Position numbers and translations under genes: made by a program | Notes under the pieces: generated by a model | What the model saw: only the letters and a program-made list of their open reading frames with translations | Told to the model about the DNA's origin: nothing | The model's database searches: none | Part shown: one piece after another, positions 1-9,083 of the stretch | Position numbering within the stretch: position 1 is the stretch's first letter | How the letters are laid out: the number at the start of each line of letters is the position of its first letter | NCBI GenBank assembly: GCA_949825025.1 | Contig: OX463786.1 | Span: 10,964,387 to 11,028,386 of the forward strand | Reading direction: 5' to 3' | From: Siphlonurus alternatus | Lineage: Eukaryota; Arthropoda; Insecta; Ephemeroptera; Siphlonuridae | Length of the DNA stretch: 64,000 nucleotides

Positions 1-183
1 ATTCGAGTGTTTTGGTTATATAAATAGGTAAGGCCTTAAAATGTTAAGCGACTCGTTTACTCTCACTTTGGATTTATTTTCTGGCAAACGTTTATGTGAG
101 ATAGATTTTTTTTTCGGTTCGATATACGGTGGATCACTTGAACGATTTTTAGAAAATACTAACTCATTTTTTTTTCCTGATAG
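1..183. other. Left edge, non-coding or intron
   Basis: Contains a TATA-like stretch (TATATAAATAG, about 17-27) followed at once by GTAAGG, which could be a 5' splice site. It ends in a strong polypyrimidine tract (about 167-178) and TAG at 181-183, which together look like a 3' splice site. A 77-codon ORF runs from 41 to 274, but its first part is T-rich and unconvincing. Nothing else recognised. Confidence 0.2.
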
Positions 184-274
184 GAGCTCTATCAGGTCAA
201 TTTTAGCATTACCATATCTTAGAGGAACTTGTGGCGAACGTAGAGCGTTATTGTCCTGTGTCCCTTTAAGATAA
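184..274 (+). CDS. Candidate terminal exon, protein unknown
   Basis: Directly seen: after the polypyrimidine tract and TAG at 181-183, one frame (starting at base 185) stays open to a TAA at 272-274. It gives about 29 residues including RSILALPYLRGTCGERRALL. This piece is richer in G+C than the DNA around it, and the other two frames stop early. Inference: it could be the 3' coding exon of a gene extending off the left edge. No family recognised. A chance ORF behind a T-rich tract is a real alternative, and no clear poly(A) signal was seen just downstream. Confidence 0.2.
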
Positions 275-526
275 AATGGTCCATTATATAATAATAATTG
301 TTCATTGTATGCATCACGGGTTTAAAATCTCTTTAATTTCGCTAATAGTTGGTTGTTATCATTTTGTTCTTATTTTCCTTTTTCTCCTTCTCCTTCTCCC
401 TCTTTCTTTTCTCTTTTTTACCCTCTTTTTTTTCTTTGTGGCCGGCGGCCCACATTTGCCCCGGCGGCCCACTTTTGTCGCGGCCCACCGACCCACGCTC
501 GGTGGATCGGTAGGCCAGTCCGTGCC
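275..526. other. Pyrimidine-rich then GC-rich non-coding stretch
   Basis: A long C/T-rich run (about 365-435) is followed by an unusually GC-rich segment (about 440-515) with repeated GCGGCCCAC motifs and a small hairpin (CCACCGA at 485 against TCGGTGG near 500). ORFs exist on both strands but reflect the skewed composition. The GC-rich segment adjoins a family H end, so it may be repeat-derived. Confidence 0.4.
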
Positions 527-566
527 TGCGTCGCATGGTAAAAATCGCCATGTGAATCCACCTTAA
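527..566. mobile_element. Family H right-end fragment (TTAA fold-back)
   Basis: The bases from about 527 to the TTAA at 563-566 match the right end of the element at 41163-41531 (CGTCGCA ... ATCGCCATGTGAATC ... CACCTTAA). The left arm is missing or too diverged to see, so this is a truncated copy. Confidence 0.55.
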
Positions 567-979
567 TTCATATATTGAATAATATTTTACACACAAAAAG
601 TTTTAAATCTTGGCTAGAGATTGTAATTTATGCTGCAGTATTTGTCGCAATGACTCTCTTGGAAAAACTGGAGAAACAATTACATTTATCAAAATTATAT
701 TTATATAATTAATAAAAAGTATCATATTTGTGATACAAGTAAACTTATATATATATCAATTTATTATTTTCCATACAATGTAATATAATAAATTTCAATT
801 TACCACAAAATTTGATAAAATTAATAGACTTTAATCATTATAAATAGATAGAATGCAAAAACAAAATGTTCTATATTTAAATAATAATTTATTCAGTATA
901 GATTGAAAAACAATAAATTTTACCATACTTATAGAGCATACACATGAGGCTTTTTTGTAACATGGTGAATAGATTTTAA
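567..979. other. AT-rich non-coding
   Basis: Very AT-rich, with no exon-like segment, repeat pair or hairpin that I could recognise. Confidence 0.5.
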
Positions 980-1267
980 ATGAGAGTAAATGATAAATTG
1001 CTTTCTCTTCTACTGGAAGAAGTTTTGTTCGATGGTGGAGGAGGAAACTTGGTTGCGAATTCCTCTACTGTGGAGACTAACATCAATCACCTCGTGCTGT
1101 TCTGTGCGTGTCGTATATCAATCGTTCTACGCTCGAATACAAAGTACATTTATATAGGAGGTAATACCAAAAACTGTTTACTGGGAGGCGAATTAATTTT
1201 CAAACCGGTCGCTTTTGCCATATCAAAACGTCACGACGCTGAATCTCATAAAGTGTATTTTAATTAG
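980..1267 (+). other. 95-codon ORF, unclear status
   Basis: An ATG-initiated frame of 95 codons (starting MRVNDKLLSLLLEEVLFDGG) ends just before the family A element. Its G+C is higher than its surroundings, and an ORF this long is uncommon at this base composition. No motif, signal peptide or family is recognisable, and no good splice donor ends it. It may be a real exon or single-exon gene, an eroded repeat, or chance. Confidence 0.15.
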
Positions 1268-1273
1268 CTAGGG

Positions 1274-1644
1274 TTAAGGTAGAGATAACACGTCCAATGT
1301 TAATAAAAATCCCATTCATGAAAATTTTGAAAAAAAAAAAAAAAAAAAAAATTCAAATGTTCTCCTTTACATCCCCTATCAATAGCTAAAATATCAGGTA
1401 TACAAAAACGAGCTAGTTTTCGAGTTAATAATTTTTAAAGTTTTTTAATTTAAAATGGAGGAATGGAACTTCCATGTTAAATTAGACACTTTAAAAATTC
1501 ATAACTCGAAAACTAGCTTGCTTTTGTATACCTGATATTTTAGATACTGATAGAGGATGTAGAGGAGAACATTTTTTTTGTTTTTTTTCATAATTTTCAT
1601 GTGTGGGATTTTTATTAACATAGGGCGTGTTATCTCTACCTTAA
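1274..1644. mobile_element. Family A fold-back element, copy 1 (TTAA)
   Basis: A long imperfect palindrome bounded by TTAA on both sides. The left end TTAAGGTAGAGATAACACG is the reverse complement of the right end CGTGTTATCTCTACCTTAA. Both arms carry the conserved internal block ATATCAGGTATACAAAA and an ACATCCCCTATCA-type block. Copies at 22409 and 41734 share this layout. There is no coding capacity, so it is presumably mobilised in trans. TTAA targets are typical of piggyBac-type transposases (family knowledge, not shown here). Confidence 0.85.
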
Positions 1645-3116
1645 CTACAAAAAAAAGTAGCACTGTCAAAGGTGCCGCTTTCATCGCCAGCGCTATGCTG
1701 TCAAATCTTTGACGTCCTTAAACAGACTGTTCGAACGCGTCGCTTATTTTAAAGCAGAATTTCTCGAAACTTGATGAAAAATGTCGAGGTTTCTTAACTT
1801 GATGTCTTTTTTGGGCCATCTTTCCAGTATAACAGTCTTTGGATAATACATTATACAAGTAGACTTTTGTCTTTTTTATTTTTGTGTGTGTGTGTTTGTG
1901 TGTGTGTTTTGTGTTGTTAAGAGTCTATCGTTACTTAATTTAAGATAAAGTTCTTCGAAAAAGGGGAGAGTCACAAGGAAATAATATATAGAGTTTATTT
2001 TCAAATTGAACCAATCAACATAGGGGTAGTCCAGCTTTAGCCAATCAGAGTTCAATCATCTAATAATGAAAAAAAGTGGTATTTAACCTGACGTTAATTT
2101 TATATGGATTTAAAAACAGAGTTATAATAAATACGAACGTGTGAACTGAATAACAAAATGATAGAACAATTCAAAACTTGGATAATTTTCAGGTGCTAAA
2201 TTTGAATTTTGTTGTAAGTAAATTTTAATGAGATCGATGTCACATATACATTCGATCTTGAGACAAAATTAGCACAAACATTATCTTGAGTTGTTTTGAA
2301 ATTTTGCGTCCAAGTAGGAGGGTATTCTTATACAATATGAGCGATCCTGAATAATATGGAAAAACGCCTGCATATTAGTAAATGAGACATATTTCCATTA
2401 CATAGGTGTTGGATTGAGCAGAGAGAACCGAAAGTATAATTGTGATCATCAGTACAGTTTCCTATTGATTTATTATCTACAAAAAGTTTCTGTATAAAAA
2501 AAAAAAATATTAGCTACAAAATACAGTATATAGAAAAATATACCATTAAAAATATAATGAAATACGACGTTTCAACGTTAAAAAATTAAGCTTATTATTT
2601 CATTTTGATGTACAGTACACGTGAACGACAAAAGCATGGTAAGAGCTGTAAGTAATAGGCTTACAAAATGTTACAATCATGAGCGTTCTTCTCTTATTAT
2701 ATTCTCTGACAAGAAAGAAAATATTATATCAAGATGATAAAGGAAAAATGAACGTTGATGCTCATTATATATTTTCCTCAGTCTAAACACTTTATATTCA
2801 AATATTCAAAGAAATATATATTGTCTAAATTTAGAAATCAAAGTTTTTTTATGTACATTGCAGTACAAATTTCAATTTATTTATGTTCTATCATTTAATT
2901 TCTTATGATTTTGCTTCAAAGTTCATACAACACAACTTTGCCTAATCAACCTGTCTAATCGAGAAGTTGGCAAGAACAGAAGGTGGCCGGTCCCTAAAAT
3001 AGTATAAAAATAGACATGGAGTTAGATTTTTTGGTCCGATTGTATCAAGTGCGCGCTACTTTAGACTATAACATTGCCACCTGACGTTGTATAGGTATAT
3101 AATGAAATGACCCAAC
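1645..3116. other. Non-coding, with a GT microsatellite
   Basis: Includes a (GT)n-like run near 1884-1912. At 2196-2216 a 21-nt segment sits between TTTTCAG and GTAAGTAAAT, and near 2640 there are GTAAGAG and GTAAGT sites; both are too short to call exons. No repeat family recognised. Confidence 0.4.
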
Positions 3117-3391
3117 AGTGGCGACATCATCGGTGAACATGGGCAACGTTCCTTTCCAGGTTAAGACACAAGTTAATTTCGGGTGCGTTAATTTTTTAGA
3201 GCCTATATTGCAGAGCAAAATTTCAAAAAAAGCATTGCATGACGGACTAATTTCAAATTTTCCTGGCACATTGGATCTTAAAATGCTTGAATTTGATTGG
3301 CTAGACCTTTTGACATTGGTCAAATTAGTGACTTAATCTGTATAAGGGAACGTCGAATGAAACAAGTGGCGACACCATCGATGAACATGGG
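3117..3391. repeat. 27-bp direct repeats flanking a family J relative
   Basis: AGTGGCGACATCATCGGTGA at 3117 and AGTGGCGACACCATCGATGA at 3365 begin two 27-bp near-identical segments, each ending AACATGGG (3117-3143 and 3365-3391). They bracket the element at 3144-3355. The similarity extends weakly upstream through AATGAAA. This is far longer than a normal target duplication, so it may be a pre-existing tandem repeat or part of a larger element. Confidence 0.75.
3144..3355. mobile_element. Family J relative (hAT-like MITE)
   Basis: The ends CAACGTTCC and GGGAACGTCG are imperfect inverted repeats. Inside are the family J blocks GGTTAAGACAC, AGCATTGCATGA, TTGATTGGCTAG and GTGACTTAA, as in the copy at 27931. 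An 8-bp duplication is not visible here, unlike the two other J copies. Non-coding. Confidence 0.6.
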
Positions 3392-3807
3392 TACTAGATG
3401 TTATTAATTTTAGTATTACCTCCACGACTACATTCCTAGCTACAAGCGTTCTTCAGCCTCTGCAATTCTGTACAGAAACAGCTGTCTTGTTGTTGCGAGT
3501 AATTCGAATGGAATTGAGACCTTTTTACTCTCTAATATATAAAACCAACGTCAAACTGAATATTTGTCGTCGTATACACAATTGAATTTTACCAGTACAT
3601 TTTATTTTATGTCATCAATATAATGTGGATTTTTTTTTATTTAAGTTCAATAAAAACATGCATAAAAATTGTAGGATTTATGAACTCGCATTTAATTTTT
3701 TTCCAAACTAATATAGTACACATTATACAGTATAGAGCATATCAGCGCAGATAGCTAGCTAGTATTGGAAACAATAAAAATCATTAAGTTTGTTCTCCGC
3801 TTTGGTT
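3392..3807. other. Non-coding spacer
   Basis: No exon-like or repeated structure recognised. Confidence 0.4.
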
Positions 3808-4048
3808 TCTCAAGTAAAAAATTATATGGTAAATGTATGGGAAAAAATATGGTTTTTGTATGGGTTATCCCATACAATAACCATACTTTTTCCCATACAT
3901 TACCCATACAAAATATGGTCTAAAATCTGGGAAAAATGACCGAAAATACGATATTTTTGACCATATTTCTCTGCACCCTGATATGGTCTAGGTATGGTCA
4001 AAGCATGTGATGAAAACCATATTCAAATGACCATATTTATCCCATACA
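3808..4048 (+). mobile_element. Family K repeat, GTATGG-rich, copy 1
   Basis: Starts TCTCAAGTAAAAA and then carries many GTATGG/CCATAC and ATATGG/CCATAT motifs in both orientations, forming a dyad centred near 3872. A second copy lies in the opposite orientation at 8853-9083, and the two outer ends match over about 60 bases. No transposase and no convincing target duplication seen, so the element class is unknown. Confidence 0.65.
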
Positions 4049-4343
4049 ATTTCTAATCTAGTCAGCGTAATTAACTAAAGCTAATTAATAAAAGGCTGCA
4101 TAATTACTTTCTATTCATTGCTTGTAAAATTTATTCTTTCATCCAATATGTACAATTTGTAAGAACATTCGACGCATCAACAATATGGAAAACATCAAAA
4201 AATTTAATTATCATTTATACTTATAACAATAAATATCAAATAATAACAAGTATTCTGAGAGTCAGCAACAGGATTGATGAGTGTCTTCCACTTGGCCAGC
4301 AATAGATACTGTAAAGAATACAAAAATGCAATGAGATACGTCC

Positions 4344-4510
4344 TTCACCATACGTCAAAATACAATATGACGTCACAATTGTGTAGGCAAAACATTGTCA
4401 GCGGCATAGCAGATACGTGTTAAAGTTGGTCTCGAAATTAATTTCTCCTAACAATTCGCATAATTTTTCTTACAATTTGCTTTCATAAATGGTGACAAAG
4501 AACCATTGCA
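4344..4510 (-). mobile_element. Family P repeat, copy 1 (minus)
   Basis: Reverse-complement copy of 59781-59952: it shares TTCACCATACGTC, TTTGCCTAC (as GTAGGCAAA), the GACAAT/ATTGTC block, CTCGAAATTAATTTCTCC and GGTGACAAAGAACCA. It contains a perfect TGACGTCA at 4368-4375. Probably a mobile-element fragment; its ends are not defined. Confidence 0.65.
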
Positions 4511-4616
4511 AACGGAAAAAAATAATTGACAACCAAAATCAATATTATAAAGGCGACGTTGTGAGTTTCGTTAACACGCACATCATAGGATTTTAGGGTT
4601 TTCTGCCTACATCTCG

Positions 4617-4790
4617 AAGGATGGCAACTAGACGCCTCTAGGGTGCGTGGCCTCACTTTCGATAATTATTTAAAAATAGTTCTGGGTCTCAAAAAAAAAA
4701 AAAAAAAAAACTCTGAAAAAATTCGGAGTAGCATAATTTGGCACTCTCTATTCATTTCTGCAATAAAAAATTTTCATGTAGGTTGTCCAT
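4617..4790. mobile_element. Family B1 half element
   Basis: Matches the right half of the B1 element at 38929: GACGCCTC, GTGGCC, ACTTTC, TTTAAAAATAGTTC, GGGTCTCAAAAAA, GTAGCATAATTTGG, TCATTTCTGCAATAAA and the end GTTGTCCAT followed by TA. A poly-A expansion lies at about 4690-4710. The left half is lost. Confidence 0.7.
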
Positions 4791-5067
4791 TAAGGGAGGG
4801 AACATACATGGCCAAAATGTGTCAATTGCTCGAAAATATCAACAATAATTATTTGAGCTGATTTTTTTTTTTTTTTTTTTGCGTTCTCCATGGGAAAGCT
4901 ATGCGCTAAAAATTTAAAATATATTTTTTTTTTTTATTCATGGCTTTTAGATACTACAACCTGGCCCTCAAAAACTTTTTCAAAGTTTTTTTGTGGCAGT
5001 TGAGATTTACGTATTAATAAATGAGGAATATTTCAAACAGCTGATTCGTGTTACCTTACTCCCGTAA
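4790..5067. mobile_element. Family F damaged copy (TTAA)
   Basis: Starts at a TTAA (4790-4793) that overlaps the end of the B1 half. Its right portion matches the F element at 24444-24827: TCCATGGGAAAGC, ATGGCTTTTAG, AAACAGCTG and ACCTTACTCCCGTAA. The left arm is shortened, and poly-T expansions sit near 4862 and 4926. Confidence 0.6.
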
Positions 5068-5216
5068 AAACTTCATAAAAAGTTAAACTTCATCTCCTCG
5101 GTCTATTGACTTCATATAATAATAACAAGTTTTTACTATAATATAGATACATAATTATATATTCTTTGTCTTTTTTAAACTGAATCATTCATTGGTAACA
5201 AAAAATACGTACTATA
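5068..5216. other. AT-rich spacer between elements
   Basis: Non-coding, ending in the TA that precedes the B1 element. Confidence 0.4.
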
Positions 5217-5873
5217 ATGGACAACATACATAAAAAAGTTTATTGCAGAAATGATTAGAAGGTACCAAATTATGCTACTCTGAATTTTTTCAGATTTTTT
5301 TGAGACCCGAAACTATTTTTAAATAATTATTGAAAGTCGTGCGATTTCAGTTGGCACCCCTGCAGCCTTCATAAAAAGGATATAGACTGGACGCCTATTG
5401 ACGCCTCCGGGGGGCTTGACCACACTTTCAATAATGGACAACATACATGAAAATTTTTTATTGCAGAAATGAATAGAGTGTACCAAATTATGCTACTCTG
5501 AATTCTTTCTGATTTTTTTGAGACCCTGAACTATTTTTAAATAATTATTGAAAGTGTGGCCACGCCCCCTGGAGGCGTCAATAGGCGTCCAGTCTCTATC
5601 CTTTTTATTAAGGCTGCAGGGGTGCCAACTGAAATCACAGGACTTTCAATAATTATTTAAAAATAGTTCCGGGTCTCAAAAAAATCTGAAAAAATTCAGA
5701 GTATCATAATTTGGTACCCTCTATTCATTTCTGCAATAAAATTTTTTCATGTATGTTGTCCATTATTTAAAAATAGTTCTGGGTCTCAAAAAAATCTGAA
5801 AAAATTCAGAGTAGCATAATTTGGTACCCTCTATTCATTTCTGCAATAAAAAAAATTCAACTATGTTGTCCAT
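5217..5873. mobile_element. Family B1 element split by a second B1
   Basis: The outer element runs 5217-5433 and resumes at 5764-5873, with matching inverted ends ATGGACAACATA and TATGTTGTCCAT. Between the halves sits a complete second B1 (5434-5763) flanked by TA. Each arm carries TTATTGCAGAAATG and TTTTTTTGAGACC blocks. The TA target fits Tc1/mariner-type transposition (family knowledge). Non-coding. Confidence 0.8.
5434..5763. mobile_element. Family B1 element, inner copy (TA target)
   Basis: A complete 330-bp fold-back with TA at 5432-5433 and 5764-5765. The arms pair through ATGGACAACATACATGAAAA at the left end and its complement at the right. The centre holds GTGTGGCCACGCCCCCTGG and a GACGCCT / AGGCGTC dyad. 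No ORF. Confidence 0.85.
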
Positions 5874-6410
5874 TGTGGTGAGAATTAAATTAAAAAGATA
5901 TAGAAATAACCTATCCAGAGGTTATACATACAAAATACTTGTGAAAAATATTTGAAATGTTCTTCTTTTCATCTCCTATCATGCACAACAATACTTTGTT
6001 TACTAACAACGAGCAGAAGACTTTGGTTGCATCAAGCCTTTTTCATTGTTAAACATGGGACCACGTAATGCCTAATTTTGCTACCAGAGCAGAGAATGTA
6101 ATGACATTGTTGACGCTAGGCAACCGCAGCAACTTCAAAATCAACGCGCGGTCATTTTCAATAAGTTAACACGTAAATCAACAACTGTCCCATGTTTTTC
6201 CTTTCACGCGACAGACTTTATACAACAATACTTTGTTTACTAGCAACGAGCAGAAGACTTTGATTAGGAGATATGGCATCTCTAAAATTAAATCTCTTAA
6301 AAAAGCAAGCTTTTAAAATCAGCTTCTCTGATAATTGACCGCAGCCTAATAATGTAAAAAAAAAATTCCGGAGATTAAGAAAGCACTTTTTCAAATATAA
6401 GTGATAAAGT
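5874..6410. repeat. Region with 40-bp direct repeats
   Basis: CAACAATACTTTGTTTACTA begins near-identical 40-bp segments at 5986-6025 and 6223-6262 (one mismatch seen: AACAACG versus AGCAACG), 237 bp apart. Just before the first copy, AATGTTCTTCTTTTCATCTC resembles a block of family A, so this may be a rearranged fold-back. The 237-bp interior holds AACATGGGAC and GTCCCATGTT in opposite orientation. No coding sequence. Confidence 0.6.
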
Positions 6411-6428
6411 GGGGGGGGGGGGGGGGGG
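6411..6428 (+). repeat. Poly-G tract (G18)
   Basis: Eighteen consecutive G bases, striking in AT-rich DNA. Such a run can form quadruplex structure and commonly varies in length between reads. Confidence 0.9.
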
Positions 6429-6567
6429 ATGGAATTTAATTCAATTATTCGGAGTTCATCTCACAGTACTTCACATAACTATAAAATTTACCGGTATATG
6501 CTAAGCCGGTGTTTTGACCTATATACTGTAGCCGCCTCAATAGCTACTGGCGCTTTACAACATTTAA

Positions 6568-6664
6568 TGCCTCCTCCTGCTCGCTGCCATCTCTCACACT
6601 TATATAGCTAGCAGGACCGCTGCAGGGGGACAGCTAGGTAAGCGAGCAGAGGGTGAAAGGCATC
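6568..6664. repeat. Small imperfect inverted repeat
   Basis: ATGCCTCCTCCTGCTCGCT near 6569 pairs loosely with AGCGAGCAG...AGGCAT near 6641-6664, around ACTTATATAGCTAGC. Family D begins three bases later, so D may have inserted beside or inside this structure. Confidence 0.35.
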
Positions 6665-6667
6665 TTA

Positions 6668-6958
6668 GGGTGTAGTCCGTAATAAGTTCTGAACGTTCAG
6701 AACCTTCGATTTAGCGTTCCGAAATTATGTTCTGAATGTTCAGAACCATTTCCGAGGTTACTCGAAGTGAGTCAGCTGAATTCAAAAAAGAGGTTCCGGG
6801 TGTTGCGAACTTTTACTCCGAACTATCAGAACTAGAGTCAGCTGATCACAATGAAAGTGTTCCGTTATTTGATGTTCTGAAGTTAGTGTTTTTGTTCCGG
6901 ACAGGTCCGTAATCGCTCAGCTGTTCTGAACGTTCAGAACTTAATACGGACTACACCC
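6668..6958. mobile_element. Family D fold-back element
   Basis: The terminal inverted repeats (GGGTGTAGTCCGTAATAAG and its counterpart at the right end) extend into a self-complementary 18-mer, GTTCTGAACGTTCAGAAC. The 18-mer is perfect at 6686-6703 and 6923-6940 and has one change at 6729-6746. The core also repeats GAGTCAGCTGA. No ORF and no convincing target duplication. Confidence 0.75.
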
Positions 6959-7090
6959 AGAGATGTCATGCAGGGCCAACTAGCTTTGAAGGCTGCAATA
7001 TAGCTTCCAACTTTTGCTTCAGCTAAACAAATTTTATTTAAAATTGAAAGAAACAAATCAGAAAGAATTAACAGTACTATTTTTTTTAAC

Positions 7091-7516
7091 ACAGTATAAT
7101 AGTGTATGCATGATGTAGTGAAATCATACAGTGATATATTAAGGTGCTTTCACATATTCGAAAATCGCTACGGAAACGCTCCGTAGCAAATGTGTTTATT
7201 TTTCTGCGGCGCTCCGTAGCACCTCGTGATCTTCTGCGGCACGTTCTACGGAACTCCGTAGCAAAATCAAGATGAGTTTGATTTTGCTGCGGCATTCATT
7301 TGATTTTCCGCTGCAGCTGCCGCAGATGAAAAAGAATATTTGAAAGGCTTACGGCATTGCTACGGAACTCCGTAGCGATTTTCGAATATGTGAAAGCACC
7401 TTAATGCATACAGTACTGTAGGGAAGGCCTAGTGACCTATTCATACAGTAGAGTAGGCACACAGTACTGTACCAGAAGTGTAGGCATATTCATATACAGT
7501 ATAATAGTGTATGCAT
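7091..7516. repeat. 21-bp direct repeat around family E
   Basis: ACAGTATAATAGTGTATGCA (plus T) occurs at 7091-7111 and again at 7496-7516, on either side of the TTAA element. The stretch after the element (7405-7530) is full of ACAGTA/TACTGT motifs, so this may be an ACAGTA-rich local repeat that the element entered. Confidence 0.6.
7139..7404. mobile_element. Family E fold-back element (TTAA)
   Basis: TTAAGGTGCTTTCACATATT at the left is matched by its complement at the right, with TTAA at both borders. The interior repeats small self-complementary units of the form CTACGGAACTCCGTAG (near 7170, 7250 and 7360) and GCCGCAG motifs. Non-coding. The ends resemble those of family H (TTAAGGTGGATTCACA). 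Confidence 0.85.
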
Positions 7517-7640
7517 ACAGTATTGTATTCATAACACCGAGTCATATTAGCATGCAAACAGCATCAAATCAGAAAACGTAGATCGTAGATCTATCTTTTT
7601 TAAAGAACATGCATATAATAATTATGCATATGTAACTTAC

Positions 7641-8184
7641 ATTTTGGGTTTCCTCCACGATTGCTGGTGACAAAACTGGATGTACTGGAGGCCAGGTGTG
7701 TCATCATTTGGTCCATGCGAATATCCAGCTCCGCTCATGGCCATCTGTTATCTTGGAAGGCACTCTTGAAGCATGCCACTGAATGTGTCTGAATGCATTA
7801 CAGTATAGCTTCAACATCCTATGGCATTGAAAAAAAAAATATACATGAGAAAAAAACATTGAATATTTATTCTTGTAAAATTATGCTTCTCCTGTCAAAC
7901 TTACCGTTATGTTCAATGCATAATATATGTCCTCACAGCTCCCACACTGACCGGTCATATTGAGTGTGTATAGCCAAATCCACCAGCAAGAGGGTCGACC
8001 TGGGGAGTGATTGATAGAACCCTATTAAAACATATTCTTGGAGCACTTTGAATACTTTGAATCATTTCATATTAGGAAATGATAATTACTTACCGTTAAT
8101 AAAGCCTAAAAAGGTGCTTTAACGTACTTCTTCTGTGCTAAATATTATAAACAACAAGTCGTCAGAGGAGAGAGAAGCCATTTC
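7641..8184 (-). other. Candidate three-exon spliced transcription unit
   Basis: Read on the minus strand, ATG (8184-8182, context GAAATGG) opens a 21-codon frame MASLSSDDDLLFIIFSTEEV(R) that stops at 8119. The first exon would end at 8094 before GTAAGT. Exon 2 is 8021-7905 (117 nt), after an intron ending TTTTAATAG (72 bp) and before GTAAGT. Exon 3 is 7818-7641 (178 nt), after a pyrimidine-rich acceptor ending GCCATAG (86-bp intron) and again before GTAAGT. Three consensus donors and two acceptors on one strand in 550 bp are hard to get by chance, and short introns are common in compact invertebrate genes. However, exon 2 is fully open in one frame only (GSINHSPGRPSCWWIWLYTL...), exon 3 has competing partial frames, and none joins all exons without a stop. 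It is therefore a non-coding RNA, a decayed gene or a transposon-derived gene. No family recognised; a fourth exon below 7635 was not found. Confidence 0.4.
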
Positions 8185-8852
8185 CAACGTTTTTTTTTAA
8201 AGCTTTGAAAACAGCTGGTTTTCTGAAAGAATTTTTTTCATTGGTTGAAAAATCTCCCGAAATCTCCTCCATTTTCTTATGGCGCGGAATATTTAAAGCA
8301 AGTTTTTATTTTTTCTTTTTTTGAGCCGCGCTGCTCATGTTCATGATTCTGGCAATTAGATCGAGTAAACAAAAAATAAAAACACATACTTGTATGCAAT
8401 GATTAATGAATTAAAACTTACAAGATATAAATATAAATAAAAAATTTAAATAAAAATATTAATTTTTTAACACAGTCAATAAAATAATTATACGCCAACA
8501 TTAAATTTGGGCATCATGTACGTAATAAACTATACCTAGTGTAGTACTTCACCAACTATGATTTTTTTTTTAATTTCTTATTAAAAAATTAAAAATCTCT
8601 TTAAATGATTTTTTTAATATAAGCATGCAAGTAAAAGCAATTAATTTAAATAATAATTAACACACAAAAGTCTAAAGTTTTTGTCATTTTTAGTGGCAAT
8701 TGACGTAAATTTAGAAATTAAGAACTTAAAATATATTAATCAATCATGCAAAATTTTTATCTAATTTTTTCTTTTAATACAGCATCCATTTAGCTGAACA
8801 GAAAATTTTTCTAAGTCAAATTTGTACTTTAAAATTTTTCACTCTACTGAAA
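8185..8852. other. Non-coding, possible promoter region of the minus unit
   Basis: Lies upstream of the minus-strand candidate unit. On that strand it holds an ACCAATG (inverted CCAAT-like) motif near 8245 and CTTTAAATATTCCGCGCC near 8290. The rest is AT-rich with no repeat recognised. Confidence 0.25.
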
Positions 8853-9083
8853 GTATGGGTAAAATGTGGTCACATTTCTCATAATGTAAAATGTGTGGTA
8901 ATTGTATGGTTTACAGGGTGTGTTAAAATAAAATAAATTGCTCCCCATATTTTGACCATACATAATTTTCAACAAAATTTTTCGTGACCATACAAGACCA
9001 TACAATACCATACTTTTACCATACCAAACCATACAAAAACCATATTTTTACCATACATTACCCATATTTATTTTTACTTGAGA
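8853..9083 (-). mobile_element. Family K repeat, copy 2 (inverted)
   Basis: CCATAC/GTATGG-rich. The right edge TTTTTACTTGAGA is the reverse complement of the start of copy 1 at 3808. In reverse, about 60 bases align with copy 1 with small differences. The left edge (AAGTATGGGTAAAATGTGGTC) matches the complement of the copy 1 right edge, so both look full length, about 235 bp. Confidence 0.65.

Noticed and set aside
3066..3336. Overlapping 85-codon minus and 72-codon plus ORFs
   Set aside because: Both run through the family J relative and its flanks; no coding signal.
5986..6262. 40-bp direct repeats as possible LTRs
   Set aside because: Too short, no TG...CA ends, no primer-binding site or coding interior.
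6686..6940. Heat-shock or hormone response elements in the GTTCTGAACGTTCAGAAC repeats
   Set aside because: Spacing does not fit a standard heat-shock array, and the motif is explained as part of the transposon ends.
7086..7295. 69-codon minus ORF with arginine-rich core
   Set aside because: It lies in family E and is created by repeated CCGTAG/CTACGG dyads.
3808..9083. A single 5.3-kb transposon bounded by K ends
   Set aside because: Each K copy has its own matching inner end and there is no target duplication outside, so two separate copies is simpler.
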